From Nocardioides pocheonensis (lineage in GTDB: Bacteria > Actinomycetota > Actinomycetes > Propionibacteriales > Nocardioidaceae): DNA of 64,000 nt. Shown piece after piece: positions 1 through 13,524 of this stretch (its first letter is position 1; each line of letters begins with the position of its first letter). The notes under the pieces were generated by a model. The model made no database searches. It had not been told where the DNA came from and worked only from the letters and a program-made list of their open reading frames with translations. Where the stretch lies: assembly GCF_003725535.1 (NCBI RefSeq), contig NZ_RJSF01000019.1, positions 360,301 to 424,300 on the forward strand, given 5' to 3'. The translations under genes were made by a program, and so were the position numbers.

Positions 1-142
1 GCGGAACCGGCCGCCGCAGGCAACAGCCGCCGCCGGCGAAGGCCACTCGTCGGACCACGACCGCACCCGAGTTGGGGCGCGTGAGAACCTAGGAGCGGCC
101 CCCGGCCGACCCCCCGACCGCCCGATCCAGTGAGGCTGCTCC
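1..142 (+). other. Upstream flank of trpC, possibly the 3' end of a trp-operon gene
   Basis: All three + frames are open from the left edge and stop at 82-84, 90-92 or 131-133, so I cannot decide which one, if any, is the end of a preceding gene. The frame stopping at TGA 131-133 ends 9 nt before the trpC ATG, a spacing that would suit an operon. Actinobacterial trp operons often carry a small trp-associated membrane protein before trpC, but nothing here is recognisable. GAGG at 132-135 is the likely trpC ribosome binding site. Confidence 0.2.
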
Positions 143-931
143 ATGTCTGTGCTCGACGACATCGTCGCCGGTGTGCGCGAGGACCTCGCCGGTCGCGAGG
201 CCGTCGTACCGGAGGCGCGGGTGCGCGAGCTGGCTGCCGCCGCGCCGCCGGCGCTGGACCCGATGCCCGCCTTCCGTGCGCCGGGGCTCAGCGTGATCGC
301 GGAGGTCAAGCGGCGCTCGCCGAGCAAGGGTGAGCTCGCCGACATCCCCGACCCGGCCGCGCTGGCCCGGGCGTACGCCGAGGGCGGTGCCGACGCGATC
401 TCCGTACTCACCGAGGAGCGCCGGTTCAACGGCAGCCTGGAAGACCTGCGCGCGGTGCGGGCAGCCGTCCCGACGCCGCTGCTGCGCAAGGACTTCATCG
501 TCACCAGCTACCAGCTCCACGAGGCCCGCGCGGCCGGCGCCGACCTGGTGCTCCTGATCGTCGCCGCGCTCGACGACCCGACGCTGGCCCGCCTGCACGC
601 GGAGGCGCGCGCGCTCGGGATGACCGTGCTGGTCGAGGTGCACGACGAGGCCGAGATCGCGCGGGCGCTCGCGGTCGGCGCCGAGCTCGTGGGTGTGAAC
701 GCCCGCAACCTCAAGACGCTCGAGGTCGACCCGGACACCTTCGGCCGGTTGGTCGGCCTGCTGCCCGACGACGTCGTGAAGGTGGCCGAGTCGGGCGTGT
801 CCGGGCCGGTCGACGCGGCTCGCTACGCCGCCGAGGGCGCCGACGTGGTGCTGGTCGGCGAGGCACTGGTCAAGGACGGCGACCCCGCTGCGGCGGTCGC
901 CACGATGCGCACGGCGGGAGCGACCGCATGA
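143..931 (+). CDS. trpC: Indole-3-glycerol phosphate synthase TrpC
   Basis: This cytoplasmic TIM-barrel enzyme closes the indole ring of 1-(2-carboxyphenylamino)-1-deoxyribulose 5-phosphate to give indole-3-glycerol phosphate in tryptophan synthesis. The 262-residue length is normal for a stand-alone TrpC. The family signature [13 protein letters not shown] (around K56) holds the catalytic lysine, LRKDFIV supplies the second lysine, and [22 protein letters not shown] and VAESGVSG follow in the expected order. The ATG has GAGG 7 nt upstream. The stop overlaps the trpB start as ATGA, so translation is probably coupled. No leader peptide or attenuator is visible in the short upstream sequence. 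Confidence 0.97.
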   Translation: MSVLDDIVAGVREDLAGREAVVPEARVRELAAAAPPALDPMPAFRAPGLSVIAEVKRRSPSKGELADIPDPAALARAYAEGGADAISVLTEERRFNGSLEDLRAVRAAVPTPLLRKDFIVTSYQLHEARAAGADLVLLIVAALDDPTLARLHAEARALGMTVLVEVHDEAEIARALAVGAELVGVNARNLKTLEVDPDTFGRLVGLLPDDVVKVAESGVSGPVDAARYAAEGADVVLVGEALVKDGDPAAAVATMRTAGATA

Positions 932-2145
932 GCGGCACCACGATCGAGGGCAGCTACGGGGAGTTCGGCGGGCGGTTCATGCCGGAGGCCCTGATCGCCG
1001 AGCTGGACCGGCTCACCGCCGTCTGGCACGAGGCGATGGCCGACGCGGACTTCATCGGGGAGTTCGACCGCATGCTCCGCGAGTACGCCGGCGTGCCGAG
1101 CCTGCTCTACGACGCGACGCGGCTCTCCGAGGTCGCCGGTGCGCGCATCCTGCTCAAGCGCGAGGATCTCAACCACACCGGCGCGCACAAGATCCGCAAC
1201 GTGCTCGGGCAGGCCCTGCTCGCGAAGCGCATGGGCAAGACCAGGATGATCGCGGAGACCGGGGCCGGCCAGCACGGTGTCGCGACGGCCACGGCCGCGG
1301 CGTACCTCGGTCTGGACTGCGTGGTCTACATGGGCGAGCTGGACACGAAGCGCCAGGCCCTCAACGTCGCACGGATGCGGCTGCTCGGCGCCGAGGTCCG
1401 CGCGGTCGCCTCCGGGAGCCGCACGCTGAAGGACGCGATCAACGAGGCGATCCGCGACTGGGTCGCCAGCGTCGAGCACACGGCGTACTGCTTCGGCACG
1501 GCCGCCGGCCCGCACCCGTTCCCGGCGATGGTCCGCGACTTCTGCCGGGGCATCGGTGACGAGGCCCGTGCGCAGTGCCTCGAGCGCACCGGCACCCTGC
1601 CCGACGTCGTCACCGCGTGCGTCGGCGGCGGCTCCAACGCGATCGGGCTCTTCACCGCCTTCCTCGACGACGCCGACGTGCGCATCGTCGGGTTCGAGGC
1701 GGGCGGCGAGGGCGTCGACACCCCCCGCCACGCCGCCACCATCACCGCCGGCGAGGTCGGTGTCCTCCACGGCGCCCGGACCTACGTCCTTCAGGACGCG
1801 GACGGCCAGACCATCGAGTCCCACTCGATCTCGGCGGGCCTCGACTACCCGGGCGTCGGGCCCGAGCACGCGCATCTCGCCAAGACGGGCCGGGCCGAGT
1901 ACCGGCCGATCACCGACACCGAGGCCATGGATGCCCTGGCCCTGCTCGCCCGCACCGAGGGCATCATCTGCGCGATCGAGTCCGCCCATGCGGTCGCGGG
2001 CGCACTCAAGCTCGCCAAGGAGGCGCCGGGGTCGACGATCCTGGTGAACCTCTCCGGCCGCGGCGACAAGGACATGGAGACGACCACCACCTGGTTCGGC
2101 CTCGGCGACCCTGCCGAGACGATCTCGTCGGAGGCGGCGCGATGA
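928..2145 (+). CDS. trpB: Tryptophan synthase beta chain TrpB
   Basis: TrpB condenses indole with L-serine to form tryptophan, using PLP, in an alpha2beta2 complex with TrpA. The 405-residue protein shows the PLP-lysine motif HTGAHKIRN (K88; most TrpB proteins have HKINN, so one Asn is Arg here), the phosphate-binding loop [10 protein letters not shown] near residue 231, and the N-terminal [10 protein letters not shown] that is typical of true TrpB1. The start overlaps trpC by ATGA and the stop overlaps trpA by ATGA, so the three genes are one tightly coupled operon with the catalytic partner next in line. Confidence 0.97.
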   Translation: MSGTTIEGSYGEFGGRFMPEALIAELDRLTAVWHEAMADADFIGEFDRMLREYAGVPSLLYDATRLSEVAGARILLKREDLNHTGAHKIRNVLGQALLAKRMGKTRMIAETGAGQHGVATATAAAYLGLDCVVYMGELDTKRQALNVARMRLLGAEVRAVASGSRTLKDAINEAIRDWVASVEHTAYCFGTAAGPHPFPAMVRDFCRGIGDEARAQCLERTGTLPDVVTACVGGGSNAIGLFTAFLDDADVRIVGFEAGGEGVDTPRHAATITAGEVGVLHGARTYVLQDADGQTIESHSISAGLDYPGVGPEHAHLAKTGRAEYRPITDTEAMDALALLARTEGIICAIESAHAVAGALKLAKEAPGSTILVNLSGRGDKDMETTTTWFGLGDPAETISSEAAR

Positions 2146-2954
2146 GCACCGCGAAGGCGTTCGCCGCCACCCGGGCGGAGGGCCGCGCCGCGCTCGTCGG
2201 CTACCTGCCCGCAGGGTTCCCGACGGTCGAGGGGTCGATCGAGGCGCTGAAGGCGATGGTCGACGCCGGCTGCGACATCATCGAGGTCGGCCTGCCCTAC
2301 AGCGACCCCGTGATGGACGGCCCCACGATCCAGGCGGCAGCGCACCAGGCGCTGGAGGGCGGCGTCCACACCACCGACGTGCTCCGCACGGTCGAGGCCG
2401 TCGCGGCGACCGGCACCCCGACCGTGGTGATGACCTACTGGAACCCGATCGAGCGGTACGGCGTGGACCGGTTCGCCGCCGACCTCGCCAGCGCCGGGGG
2501 AGCGGGCCTGATCACGCCCGACTTGACGCCCGACTCGGGTCCCGAGTGGATCGCGGCCGCCGACGCCCGCGACCTCGACAAGATCTTCCTGATCGCGCCG
2601 TCGTCGACCGACGAGCGGCTCGCGATGACCACGGCCGCCTGCCGCGGCTTCGTCTACGCGACGGCGGTCATGGGCGTCACCGGCGCCCGCGCCAGCACCA
2701 GCGAGCTGGCCGGTCCACTCGTGGCTCGCGCTCGCCGCACGCTCGAGGAGCAGGGCTCCGACCTGGCGATCGGCGTCGGACTCGGGGTCTCGAACGGCCA
2801 GCAGGCCGCCGAGGTGGCGTCGTACGCCGACGCGGTGATCGTGGGCTCCGCCTTCGTGCGCACGCTGCTGGACGCGCAGGGCGACCGGGCCGTCGGGCTC
2901 GCGGCTCTGCGTGCCCTCACCGAGGACCTGGCCGGCGGGGTCCGGCGTGCGTGA
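2142..2954 (+). CDS. trpA: Tryptophan synthase alpha chain TrpA
   Basis: TrpA cleaves indole-3-glycerol phosphate to indole and glyceraldehyde 3-phosphate and passes indole through a tunnel to TrpB. The 270-residue TIM barrel carries the catalytic Glu of [11 protein letters not shown] (E48) and the Asp of MDGPTIQ (about D59), then [12 protein letters not shown] and a C-terminal GVGLGVSNG phosphate-binding loop. The open frame extends far upstream, but the start is set by the ATG at 2142, which overlaps the trpB stop and begins with [20 protein letters not shown], a normal TrpA N terminus. The next gene begins inside its last codons. Confidence 0.97.
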   Translation: MSTAKAFAATRAEGRAALVGYLPAGFPTVEGSIEALKAMVDAGCDIIEVGLPYSDPVMDGPTIQAAAHQALEGGVHTTDVLRTVEAVAATGTPTVVMTYWNPIERYGVDRFAADLASAGGAGLITPDLTPDSGPEWIAAADARDLDKIFLIAPSSTDERLAMTTAACRGFVYATAVMGVTGARASTSELAGPLVARARRTLEEQGSDLAIGVGLGVSNGQQAAEVASYADAVIVGSAFVRTLLDAQGDRAVGLAALRALTEDLAGGVRRA

Positions 2955-3585
2955 ACGCCGCCTGCGGCGCCTGGTCGCGGTCGTCCTCGCCGTCGCGGTC
3001 CTGGCCCTGTCCGGGTGCGGCAGCGACCGTCAACCGAACGCGGTCGCGGGTCTCACCGGCTCGGACAACCACGGCTTCCACGGCACCTACCTGGACACGC
3101 CGTACCTCGTCCCCGACCTGACCCTCACCGACACCGCAGGTGCGCCGTACTCCCTGGCCGCCGCCCCTGCGCCGCTGAAGATCGTCTTCTTCGGCTACAC
3201 CAAGTGCCCCGACATCTGCCAGGTGGTGATGAGCACCATCGCCAGCGCGGTGAGCCGGCTGAAGGCCGACCAGCGCGACCGGGTGCAGGTCGTCTTCGTG
3301 ACCACCGACCCGGGCCGCGACACGCGTCCGGTCCTGCGGACCTACCTCGACCGGCTCGACCCCGCCTTCGTCGGCCTCACCGGGGAGCTCCCGAGGATCA
3401 TCGACCTCGCCAAGCCCCTCAAGGTGTTCATCGAGAAGGGCGCCCGGTTGCCCAGCGGCGGCTACGACGTGACGCACACGACCGAGGTGTTCGGCGTCGC
3501 CGGCAACCAGGCCCGGCTCGCCTGGGGTCAGGACACCTCGCCGTCCGCGATGGCGGCTGACATCATCAAGCTGCTCCGTTCCTGA
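2947..3585 (+). CDS. SCO1/SenC-family copper-chaperone-like lipoprotein
   Basis: Thioredoxin-fold proteins of this family deliver copper to the CuA site of cytochrome c oxidase or act in redox control outside the membrane. The 212-residue product has a basic N terminus, a hydrophobic stretch and a lipobox LSGC with Cys24 as the lipid-modified residue. The copper site is intact: CPDIC (C87 and C91) and a distal His in DVTHTTEVF (H177). The GTG start overlaps the end of trpA by 8 nt. It sits directly before lgt, the enzyme that would lipidate it, so the two may be co-translated with the trp operon. No cytochrome oxidase genes are nearby. Confidence 0.85.
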   Translation: MRERRLRRLVAVVLAVAVLALSGCGSDRQPNAVAGLTGSDNHGFHGTYLDTPYLVPDLTLTDTAGAPYSLAAAPAPLKIVFFGYTKCPDICQVVMSTIASAVSRLKADQRDRVQVVFVTTDPGRDTRPVLRTYLDRLDPAFVGLTGELPRIIDLAKPLKVFIEKGARLPSGGYDVTHTTEVFGVAGNQARLAWGQDTSPSAMAADIIKLLRS

Positions 3586-3599
3586 CCTAGGAGAGTCCC

Positions 3600-4571
3600 G
3601 TGACCGCCCTGCTGCTGCTCCCGCTCTCGCTCCCGAGCCCGAGCCAAGGCGTCTGGCACCTCGGTGCGGTGCCGATCCGCGCCTACGCCCTCTGCATCAT
3701 CACCGGCGTGGTGGCCGCCGTCTGGCTGGGCGAGCGGCGTTGGGCCGCACGCGGCGGTCGTCAGGGCGAGATCGGCGACGTGGCGCTGTGGGCGGTGCCG
3801 TTCGGGCTGGTCGGAGCCCGGGCCTACCACGTGGCCACCGACCACGACCTCTACTTCGGCGCCGGGAAGAACGCGTGGGCAGCGCTCGAGGTCTGGCACG
3901 GCGGGCTCGGCATCTGGGGCGGCATCGCCGGCGGCGCGTTCGGCGCCTGGCTGGCCTGCCGCCGGATGGGCATCCGGCTCCCTGCCCTCGCCGACGCCCT
4001 CGCCCCGACGCTGCTCCTGGCCCAGTCGATCGGGCGGTGGGGCAACTACTTCAACCAGGAGCTGTTCGGACGCCCGACGAGCAAGCCGTGGGGTCTGGAG
4101 ATCGACCTGGCGCACCGGCCGACGGGGTACGAGAAGTACCCGACCTTCCACCCCACCTTCCTCTACGAGAGCCTCTGGGACCTCGGCGGGATGGCGGTCG
4201 TGCTCTGGCTCGACCGGCGCCTGCGCCTGGGCTTCGGGCGCTGCTTCGCCCTCTACGTGATGGTCTACTGCGCCGGCCGTGGGTGGATCGAGTCGCTGCG
4301 GATCGACACGATCGAGCTCAACGACGTGGCCGGACTCCGCTGGGGCGTGTGGATGTCGATCATCCTGTTCCTCCTGGCTCTCACCTACTTCGTGCTCGCC
4401 GGCCGCCGGCACCCGCGCCCGGACAGCCGCGAGCCGAGCGTGTACGCCGACGGCCGCGGGCCCGCCGACGGGCCCTCCGCCGAGCCGGTCCCGGAGTCGG
4501 CGCACGAGTCGGACCAGGGCGCTGACGACGGGGCGTCGACGGGTTCTCCCGCTCAGCCTTCCACATCCTGA
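3600..4571 (+). CDS. lgt: Prolipoprotein diacylglyceryl transferase Lgt
   Basis: Lgt is a polytopic inner-membrane enzyme that moves diacylglycerol from phosphatidylglycerol to the lipobox cysteine of pre-lipoproteins, the first step in lipoprotein maturation. The 323-residue sequence has the family signature GRWGNYFNQE at residues 145-154, the essential-region HGGLGIWGG near H100, and several hydrophobic helices. A hydrophilic tail of about 50 residues rich in Pro, Ser, Glu and Asp follows the last helix; such tails are common in actinobacteria. The GTG start has AGGAGAG 5 nt upstream. Likely client lipoproteins in this window are the SCO1 protein and the branched-chain amino-acid binding protein. 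Confidence 0.95.
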   Translation: MTALLLLPLSLPSPSQGVWHLGAVPIRAYALCIITGVVAAVWLGERRWAARGGRQGEIGDVALWAVPFGLVGARAYHVATDHDLYFGAGKNAWAALEVWHGGLGIWGGIAGGAFGAWLACRRMGIRLPALADALAPTLLLAQSIGRWGNYFNQELFGRPTSKPWGLEIDLAHRPTGYEKYPTFHPTFLYESLWDLGGMAVVLWLDRRLRLGFGRCFALYVMVYCAGRGWIESLRIDTIELNDVAGLRWGVWMSIILFLLALTYFVLAGRRHPRPDSREPSVYADGRGPADGPSAEPVPESAHESDQGADDGASTGSPAQPSTS

Positions 4572-4735
4572 GACGTCCGTCCCATCTAATGGGCGCGACC
4601 TCGGCCGTCCGCCTGATGTAGGCTGTTCTCTCCGCATGGGCCAGCGAAGTCCTGTGCAGCATGCTTCCACCGCCGCACCGATCCGGTCCCATCGAGGGTC
4701 CGGCTGAACGTGCGCTGAGACGACGACGGGAGAGT

Positions 4736-9280
<4,545 letters not shown>

Positions 9281-9345
9281 GCTTGCGAAGGCCATGGAAA
9301 TCGGCACAGCATGGCGCCATGCCGCGCCGACGGAGGAGGCGCGTC

Positions 9346-10803
9346 ATGGCTGACCCCAAGGGTTTCATGAAGCACGGCCGCGAGGTCGCCGAGCGGCGCC
9401 CCGTCGACGAGCGCGTCGGGGACTGGAACGAGGTCTACCCCGGTGGACCGGGTCGGGCCCTGCTGCCGATCATCCGCACCCAGGCAGGCCGCTGCATGGA
9501 CTGCGGCATCCCGTTCTGCCACCAGGGCTGCCCGCTGGGCAACATCATCCCGGAGTGGAACGACCTGGTCTGGCGCGACGACTGGGACGCCGCGATCGAG
9601 CGGCTGCACGCCACGAACAACTTCCCGGAGTTCACCGGCCGGCTGTGCCCGGCGCCCTGCGAGACCGCGTGCGTGCTCGGCATCAACCAGCCCGCCGTCA
9701 CGATCAAGAACGTCGAGGTCTCGATCATCGAGCGTGCCTGGGAGTCGCACAACGTGCGGCCGCAGCCGCCCGAGTGGCTCTCCGGCAAGACCGTCGCAGT
9801 CATCGGATCGGGTCCGGCCGGACTGGCCGCCGCCCAGCAGCTGACCCGGGCCGGGCACACCGTGGCGGTCTACGAGCGCGCCGACCGGATCGGTGGGCTG
9901 CTGCGCTACGGCATCCCCGAGTTCAAGATGGAGAAGAGCGTCCTGGACCGCCGGCTGGAGCAGATGCGAAGAGAAGGGACTGTGTTCAGGTCTGGCATCG
10001 ACGTGGGTACAGACCCCGATGGCCGCTCCCTTCGGGAGCGGTACGACGCCGTGGTGCTCGCGATCGGCTCGACGGTCGCCCGCGACCTCACCGTCCCGGG
10101 TCGCGAGCTCGGCGGCATCCACCAGGCGATGGAGTACCTTCCGCAGTCCAACCGGGCCTCGCTCGGGGAGCCGGTCGAGGGCCAGATCCGTGCCGACGGC
10201 AAGAACGTCGTGATCATCGGCGGCGGTGACACCGGTGCCGACTGCCTCGGCACGGCGATCCGTCAGGGCGCGGCGTCCATCACCCAGCTGGAGATCATGC
10301 CGCGTCCCGGTGAGGACCGGCCGGCCGGCCAGCCGTGGCCGACGTACCCGATGACGTTCCGGGTCTCCTCGGCGCACGAGGAGGGGGGTGACCGGGTCTA
10401 CTCGGTCTCCACCCAGGAGTTCCTCGCCGACGAGCAGGGCAACGTCCGGGCGCTCCGGGTGATCGAGGTCGACGCGAAGTTCCAGCCGATCGAGGGCACC
10501 GAGCACGAGATCCCGGCTGAGCTGGTGCTGCTGGCGATGGGCTTCGTGGGCCCCGAGCGCGAGGGTCTGGTCGAGCAGCTCGGTGTCGAGCTCGACGAGC
10601 GCGGCAACGTCGTGCGCGACCGCTCCTATGCGTCCTCGGTCGACGGCGTGTTCGTGGCCGGCGACGCCGGCCGGGGGCAGTCGCTGATCGTCTGGGCGAT
10701 CGCCGAGGGCAGGGCCGCCGCCGCCGCGGTGGACACGTTCCTGACGGGTTCCACCACGCTGCCGGCGCCGATCCCGCCGACCGAGCGTCCACTCACCGTC
10801 TGA
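9346..10803 (+). CDS. gltD: Glutamate synthase (NADPH) small subunit GltD
   Basis: GltD oxidises NADPH and passes electrons through FAD and 4Fe-4S clusters to GltB. The 485-residue protein has two N-terminal Cys-rich motifs (CMDCGIPFCHQGCP and CPAPCETACVLG), the FAD-binding VIGSGPAGLAAAQQL and the NADPH-binding IIGGGDTGADCLG. The ATG at 9346 is set by GGAGGAGG 8 nt upstream and the usual MADPKGFMKHGR start. Codons for roughly residues 205-228 (about 9960-10030) are unusually rich in AGA, GAA, ACT, AGG and TCT for this genome, and an 8-bp hairpin (10023-10041) lies at the end of that patch. Confidence 0.95.
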   Translation: MADPKGFMKHGREVAERRPVDERVGDWNEVYPGGPGRALLPIIRTQAGRCMDCGIPFCHQGCPLGNIIPEWNDLVWRDDWDAAIERLHATNNFPEFTGRLCPAPCETACVLGINQPAVTIKNVEVSIIERAWESHNVRPQPPEWLSGKTVAVIGSGPAGLAAAQQLTRAGHTVAVYERADRIGGLLRYGIPEFKMEKSVLDRRLEQMRREGTVFRSGIDVGTDPDGRSLRERYDAVVLAIGSTVARDLTVPGRELGGIHQAMEYLPQSNRASLGEPVEGQIRADGKNVVIIGGGDTGADCLGTAIRQGAASITQLEIMPRPGEDRPAGQPWPTYPMTFRVSSAHEEGGDRVYSVSTQEFLADEQGNVRALRVIEVDAKFQPIEGTEHEIPAELVLLAMGFVGPEREGLVEQLGVELDERGNVVRDRSYASSVDGVFVAGDAGRGQSLIVWAIAEGRAAAAAVDTFLTGSTTLPAPIPPTERPLTV

Positions 10804-10897
10804 GGCGCACCCGCCGGTCAACGCTGCCGGTCGACGCGCCCGTCCACCGATCGGTCCAATACCCGCCGGTAATTGGATCGTTCAAGGCCACTCCCGG

Positions 10898-10903
10898 TAG
10901 GGT
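10898..10903 (+). promoter_or_regulatory. -10 box of pyk, apparently leaderless
   Basis: TAGGGT lies 8 nt before the GTG of pyk. A TTGGAT at 10873-10878 could be the -35 box with a 19-bp spacer. No Shine-Dalgarno sequence fits between the box and the GTG, so transcription probably starts at or within a base or two of the start codon. Confidence 0.55.
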
Positions 10904-10911
10904 CGTTCATC

Positions 10912-12360
10912 GTGCGTAGAGCAAAGATCGTGTGCACGCTCGGGCCTGCGACATCGACCCCCGAGAGCATCCAGGCCCTGGTGGACGCGGGCATGGACGT
11001 CGCCCGCCTGAACCTCAGCCACGGCACCCACGCCGAGCACGAGGCGGTGTACAAGATGGTGCGCGCCGCCTCGGACGCCAGCGGCCACGGCGTGGGCATC
11101 TTCGCCGACCTGCAGGGTCCGAAGATCCGGCTCGGCTGGTTCGCCCAGGGCGGCGTCCGGCTCCAGCCCGGGCAGGCGTTCACGATCACGACCCGCGACA
11201 TCTCCGGCAACAACGAGATCGCCCCGACGACGTACGACGGCCTGCCCGGCGACGTGCGCGAGGGCGACCAGATCCTCATCGACGACGGCAAGGTGCGCCT
11301 CCGGGTCACCGGCGTCGACGGACCCGACGTGCACACCCGGGTCGAGGTCGCCGGCCGGATCAGCGACCACAAGGGCATCAACCTCCCCGGTGTGCCGGTG
11401 AGTGTCCCGGCCATGTCCGAGAAGGACATCGAGGACCTCCGCTGGGCGCTGCACCTCACCGTCGACTTCGTCGCGCTCTCGTTCGTGCGCTCGGCCAAGG
11501 ACGTCGAGGACGTGCGGCAGGTCATGCGCGAGGAGGGCGTGATGCTGCCGGTGATCGCCAAGATCGAGAAGCCCCAGGCGATCGACAACCTCGACGAGGT
11601 GGTCAAGGCGTTCGACGGCTTCATGGTGGCGCGCGGCGACCTCGGCGTGGAGTGCCCGCTCGAGGACGTGCCGTTCCTGCAGAAGCGCGTGGTCGAGAAG
11701 GCCCGCCGCAACGCCAAGCCGGTGATCGTGGCGACGCAGATGCTCGAGTCGATGATCAGCAACCCGGCGCCGACGCGCGCCGAGGCGTCCGACGTCGCCA
11801 ACGCCGTCCTCGACGGTGCCGACGCGGTGATGCTGTCCGGCGAGACCAGCGTGGGGGAGTACCCCATCGAGACCGTGCGCACGATGGCGCGGATCATCCG
11901 CTCGACCGAGCACCACGAGCTGCACAGCATGGCTGCGATCGACTGGCAGCCGAAGACCCGCGGCGGCGTGATCGCCAAGGCGGCTGTCGAGGTCGCCGAG
12001 CGGATCGGCGCGAAGTACCTGGTCGCGTTCACCCAGAGTGGCGACTCCGCGCGCCGGCTGGCCCGCTACCGGGGCCCGATCCCGGTGCTGGCGTTCACCC
12101 CCGAGGCGCAGGTGCGCTCGCAGCTGGCCATGACGTGGGGTGTCGAGACCTTCAAGACCCAGTCGGTCGAGCACACCGACGAGATGGTGCGCCAGGTCGA
12201 CGAGCAGCTCCTGGCCATCGGTCGGGTCAAGGAGGGCGACCTCGTCGTGATCATCGCCGGAAGCCCTCCGGGCATCCCCGGCTCGACGAACGCGCTGCGC
12301 ATCCACCGCATGGGCGACGCGATCAACGAGGTGGCCCCGGCGTACCGCCGTTCCCGCTGA
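10912..12360 (+). CDS. pyk: Pyruvate kinase
   Basis: Pyruvate kinase converts phosphoenolpyruvate and ADP to pyruvate and ATP, the last step of glycolysis. The 482-residue length is normal. The start RRAKIVCTLGPATSTPE, the substrate-loop FADLQGPKIRLG, the catalytic-lysine region VIAKIEKPQAIDNLDE, the Mg-binding MVARGDLGVECP and the signature AVMLSGETSVGEYP are all present, followed by the C-terminal allosteric domain. I chose the GTG at 10912 because upstream codons do not resemble the family and a -10 box sits right before it. A hairpin spans the stop codon. Conserved actinobacterial synteny places pyk near the ANTAR regulator gene, as seen here. Confidence 0.96.
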   Translation: MRRAKIVCTLGPATSTPESIQALVDAGMDVARLNLSHGTHAEHEAVYKMVRAASDASGHGVGIFADLQGPKIRLGWFAQGGVRLQPGQAFTITTRDISGNNEIAPTTYDGLPGDVREGDQILIDDGKVRLRVTGVDGPDVHTRVEVAGRISDHKGINLPGVPVSVPAMSEKDIEDLRWALHLTVDFVALSFVRSAKDVEDVRQVMREEGVMLPVIAKIEKPQAIDNLDEVVKAFDGFMVARGDLGVECPLEDVPFLQKRVVEKARRNAKPVIVATQMLESMISNPAPTRAEASDVANAVLDGADAVMLSGETSVGEYPIETVRTMARIIRSTEHHELHSMAAIDWQPKTRGGVIAKAAVEVAERIGAKYLVAFTQSGDSARRLARYRGPIPVLAFTPEAQVRSQLAMTWGVETFKTQSVEHTDEMVRQVDEQLLAIGRVKEGDLVVIIAGSPPGIPGSTNALRIHRMGDAINEVAPAYRRSR

Positions 12361-12369
12361 CGGGACGGC
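12347..12369 (+). terminator. Hairpin across the pyk stop codon
   Basis: GCCGTTCCCG and CGGGACGGC can pair with one bulged base around a CTGA loop that contains the pyk stop codon. There is no T-tract after it. It may slow or end pyk transcription, but this is weaker than the other hairpins in the window. Confidence 0.35.
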
Positions 12370-12733
12370 ACGCACCTACCGCCGGTCGTCCTCGCGCTCG
12401 CGTACGCCGCGCGCCTCGCGCAGGCCGAGGACCACACCCCGTCGCGACGACCCAGAGCAGGGGCGCAGCTCGTGGCGACCGGTCGGCACGATTATTTACT
12501 CAAGTTGCCTATTGCGGACCACGGCATTTGCCTGCCACGCTGCACGTCGGGTGAGCACCTCCGGAGCAGCTTCACGGTGAGCCTCTCCTCTTCGGCGCGA
12601 CCTTCAACAGCAGCAGCCACTGGCAGGCGACGGGCCAGAGCGGCACCTGGCAGCGTTGCTGACGAATCGGGGGCGGGTGCCGGTGCGCGACGCGCGCACC
12701 GGCACCCGCCGGATCCCCGAGCCCTCGACGCGG
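12361..12733. other. Non-coding stretch between convergent pyk and kinase genes
   Basis: I see no convincing gene in these 373 bp. Around 12488-12535 there is a locally AT-rich patch with GCCTATTGCGG (12507-12517), an 11-mer that recurs at 14225-14235 in front of the liv operon. A frame ending at TGA 12660-12662 reads like a protein C terminus with good third-position GC, but it has no start codon and an in-frame TGA upstream near 12552. The far end holds the strong hairpin at 12672-12710. The patch could hold a small RNA promoter; that is a guess. Confidence 0.4.
12672..12710 (-). terminator. Strong 18-bp terminator hairpin after the P-loop kinase gene
   Basis: GGCGGGTGCCGGTGCGCG and its perfect complement are separated by only ACG, giving an 18-bp uninterrupted stem. 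It begins 24 nt beyond the kinase stop codon on the - strand. There is no long T-tract, which is usual for high-GC actinobacteria. Because the gene on the other side is convergent it may stop transcription from both directions. Confidence 0.75.
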
Positions 12734-13315
12734 TCAGCGACGTGGCCCTGGCCCCCCGCCGTTGCCGTCGATCCGCGCGAGCCAGCGCTCGACCTCGCGG
12801 GCGCCGCGCAGTCGCACGACGGTCAGGTCCGGTCGCTCGGCGAGCGCAACAGTCACCCTCTCCGCGGCCCGCGGGTACGACGTCCACGCCCACCGGACGA
12901 TGTGCTCGCTGTCGGCGAGGATGCGGTGCAGCGGCCCTTCGACGTTGCCGTTCCACAGCACCTCGCGGCGCCACCGACGTCGAAGCGTGCGGCGCGTCAC
13001 CCGCCACATCGACACCCGGCGGGGGAGATCGAGCCAGACCAGCAGGTCGCAACGCTCCAGGAGGAGCGGCCGCGCGTCGCCGTACTGCCACTCCGTGACC
13101 CAGCGGTCGCTCGCCGCCAGGGCCCGGACGTCGTCGAGGAACTCCGCCCGCGGTGTCCATCCCGGACCGTGGAAGAGACCGTCGAGCTCGGTGTGCGGCA
13201 GGTCGAGCCGTTCGGCGAGAGCCCTGGCCAGCGTCGTCTTCCCCGACCCCGCGCTGCCGTTGACCAGAACCCGCTGGGGCCGGACCGGGAGAGGGTCAGC
13301 GGGTCCGAGGAGCAC
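12734..13315 (-). CDS. P-loop kinase of the adenylate-kinase / FlaR-like topology-modulation type
   Basis: The 193-residue protein has a Walker A motif GSAGSGKTTLARAL near its N terminus, then LPHTELDGLFHGPGWTP, which resembles the substrate loop of small nucleoside-kinase-like proteins, a hydrophobic strand LLERCDLLVWLDLPR before a lid rich in Arg and Trp, and a C-terminal helical part. Substrate is unknown. The - frame remains open upstream through the tRNA gene, so the start must lie downstream of it: GTG 13315 gives the usual short lead into the P-loop, GTG 13378 would add 21 residues. No clear Shine-Dalgarno supports either. It ends just before a strong hairpin and is probably monocistronic. 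Confidence 0.75.
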   Translation of the reverse strand: MLLGPADPLPVRPQRVLVNGSAGSGKTTLARALAERLDLPHTELDGLFHGPGWTPRAEFLDDVRALAASDRWVTEWQYGDARPLLLERCDLLVWLDLPRRVSMWRVTRRTLRRRWRREVLWNGNVEGPLHRILADSEHIVRWAWTSYPRAAERVTVALAERPDLTVVRLRGAREVERWLARIDGNGGGPGPRR

Positions 13316-13403
13316 CGGAGCATCGTGCCGCAGCCGCGAACCCGGGTCGAGTGCCGACGTGGTTGCCCGGAGGATCACTGGAGCACTCGACTCCGAGACT
13401 GGG

Positions 13404-13476
13404 TGCCCCGGGTGGGATTCGAACCCACACTGGATGGTGTTTGAGACCATTGTCTCTGCCGTTGGACTACCGGGGC
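13404..13476 (-). tRNA. Class I-shaped tRNA with anticodon CAA (nominally Leu)
   Basis: The 73-nt molecule folds as a cloverleaf: acceptor GCCCCGG/CCGGGGC, discriminator A13404, anticodon stem ATGGT/ACCAT around the loop CTCAAAC (anticodon CAA at 13443-13441), variable loop CCAGT, and T arm GTGGG-TTCGAAT-CCCAC. The D stem has only three good pairs (GTC/GAC). CCA is not fully encoded (ACCC follows). CAA would read UUG, a leucine codon, but bacterial tRNA-Leu normally has a long variable arm, which is missing. So the fold is tRNA-like, the anticodon is clear and the amino-acid identity is doubtful. Confidence 0.8.
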
Positions 13477-13524
13477 GAGCGGCTGAAACCGTACCCGATC
13501 GGGCCTGTCGGGCCCGCACGCAGA

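Noticed and set aside
1-142. A trp attenuator or leader peptide before trpC
   Set aside because: No run of Trp codons and no terminator hairpin is visible in the short upstream stretch; the operon start lies outside the window.
12488-12662. A frame reading like a protein end, ...LLFGATFNSSSHWQATGQSGTWQRC before TGA 12660
   Set aside because: No start codon is available, an in-frame TGA lies upstream near 12552, and the segment before it uses AT-rich codons unlike local genes. A gene remnant is possible but not supported. A selenocysteine reading of that TGA has no SECIS-like support that I can see.
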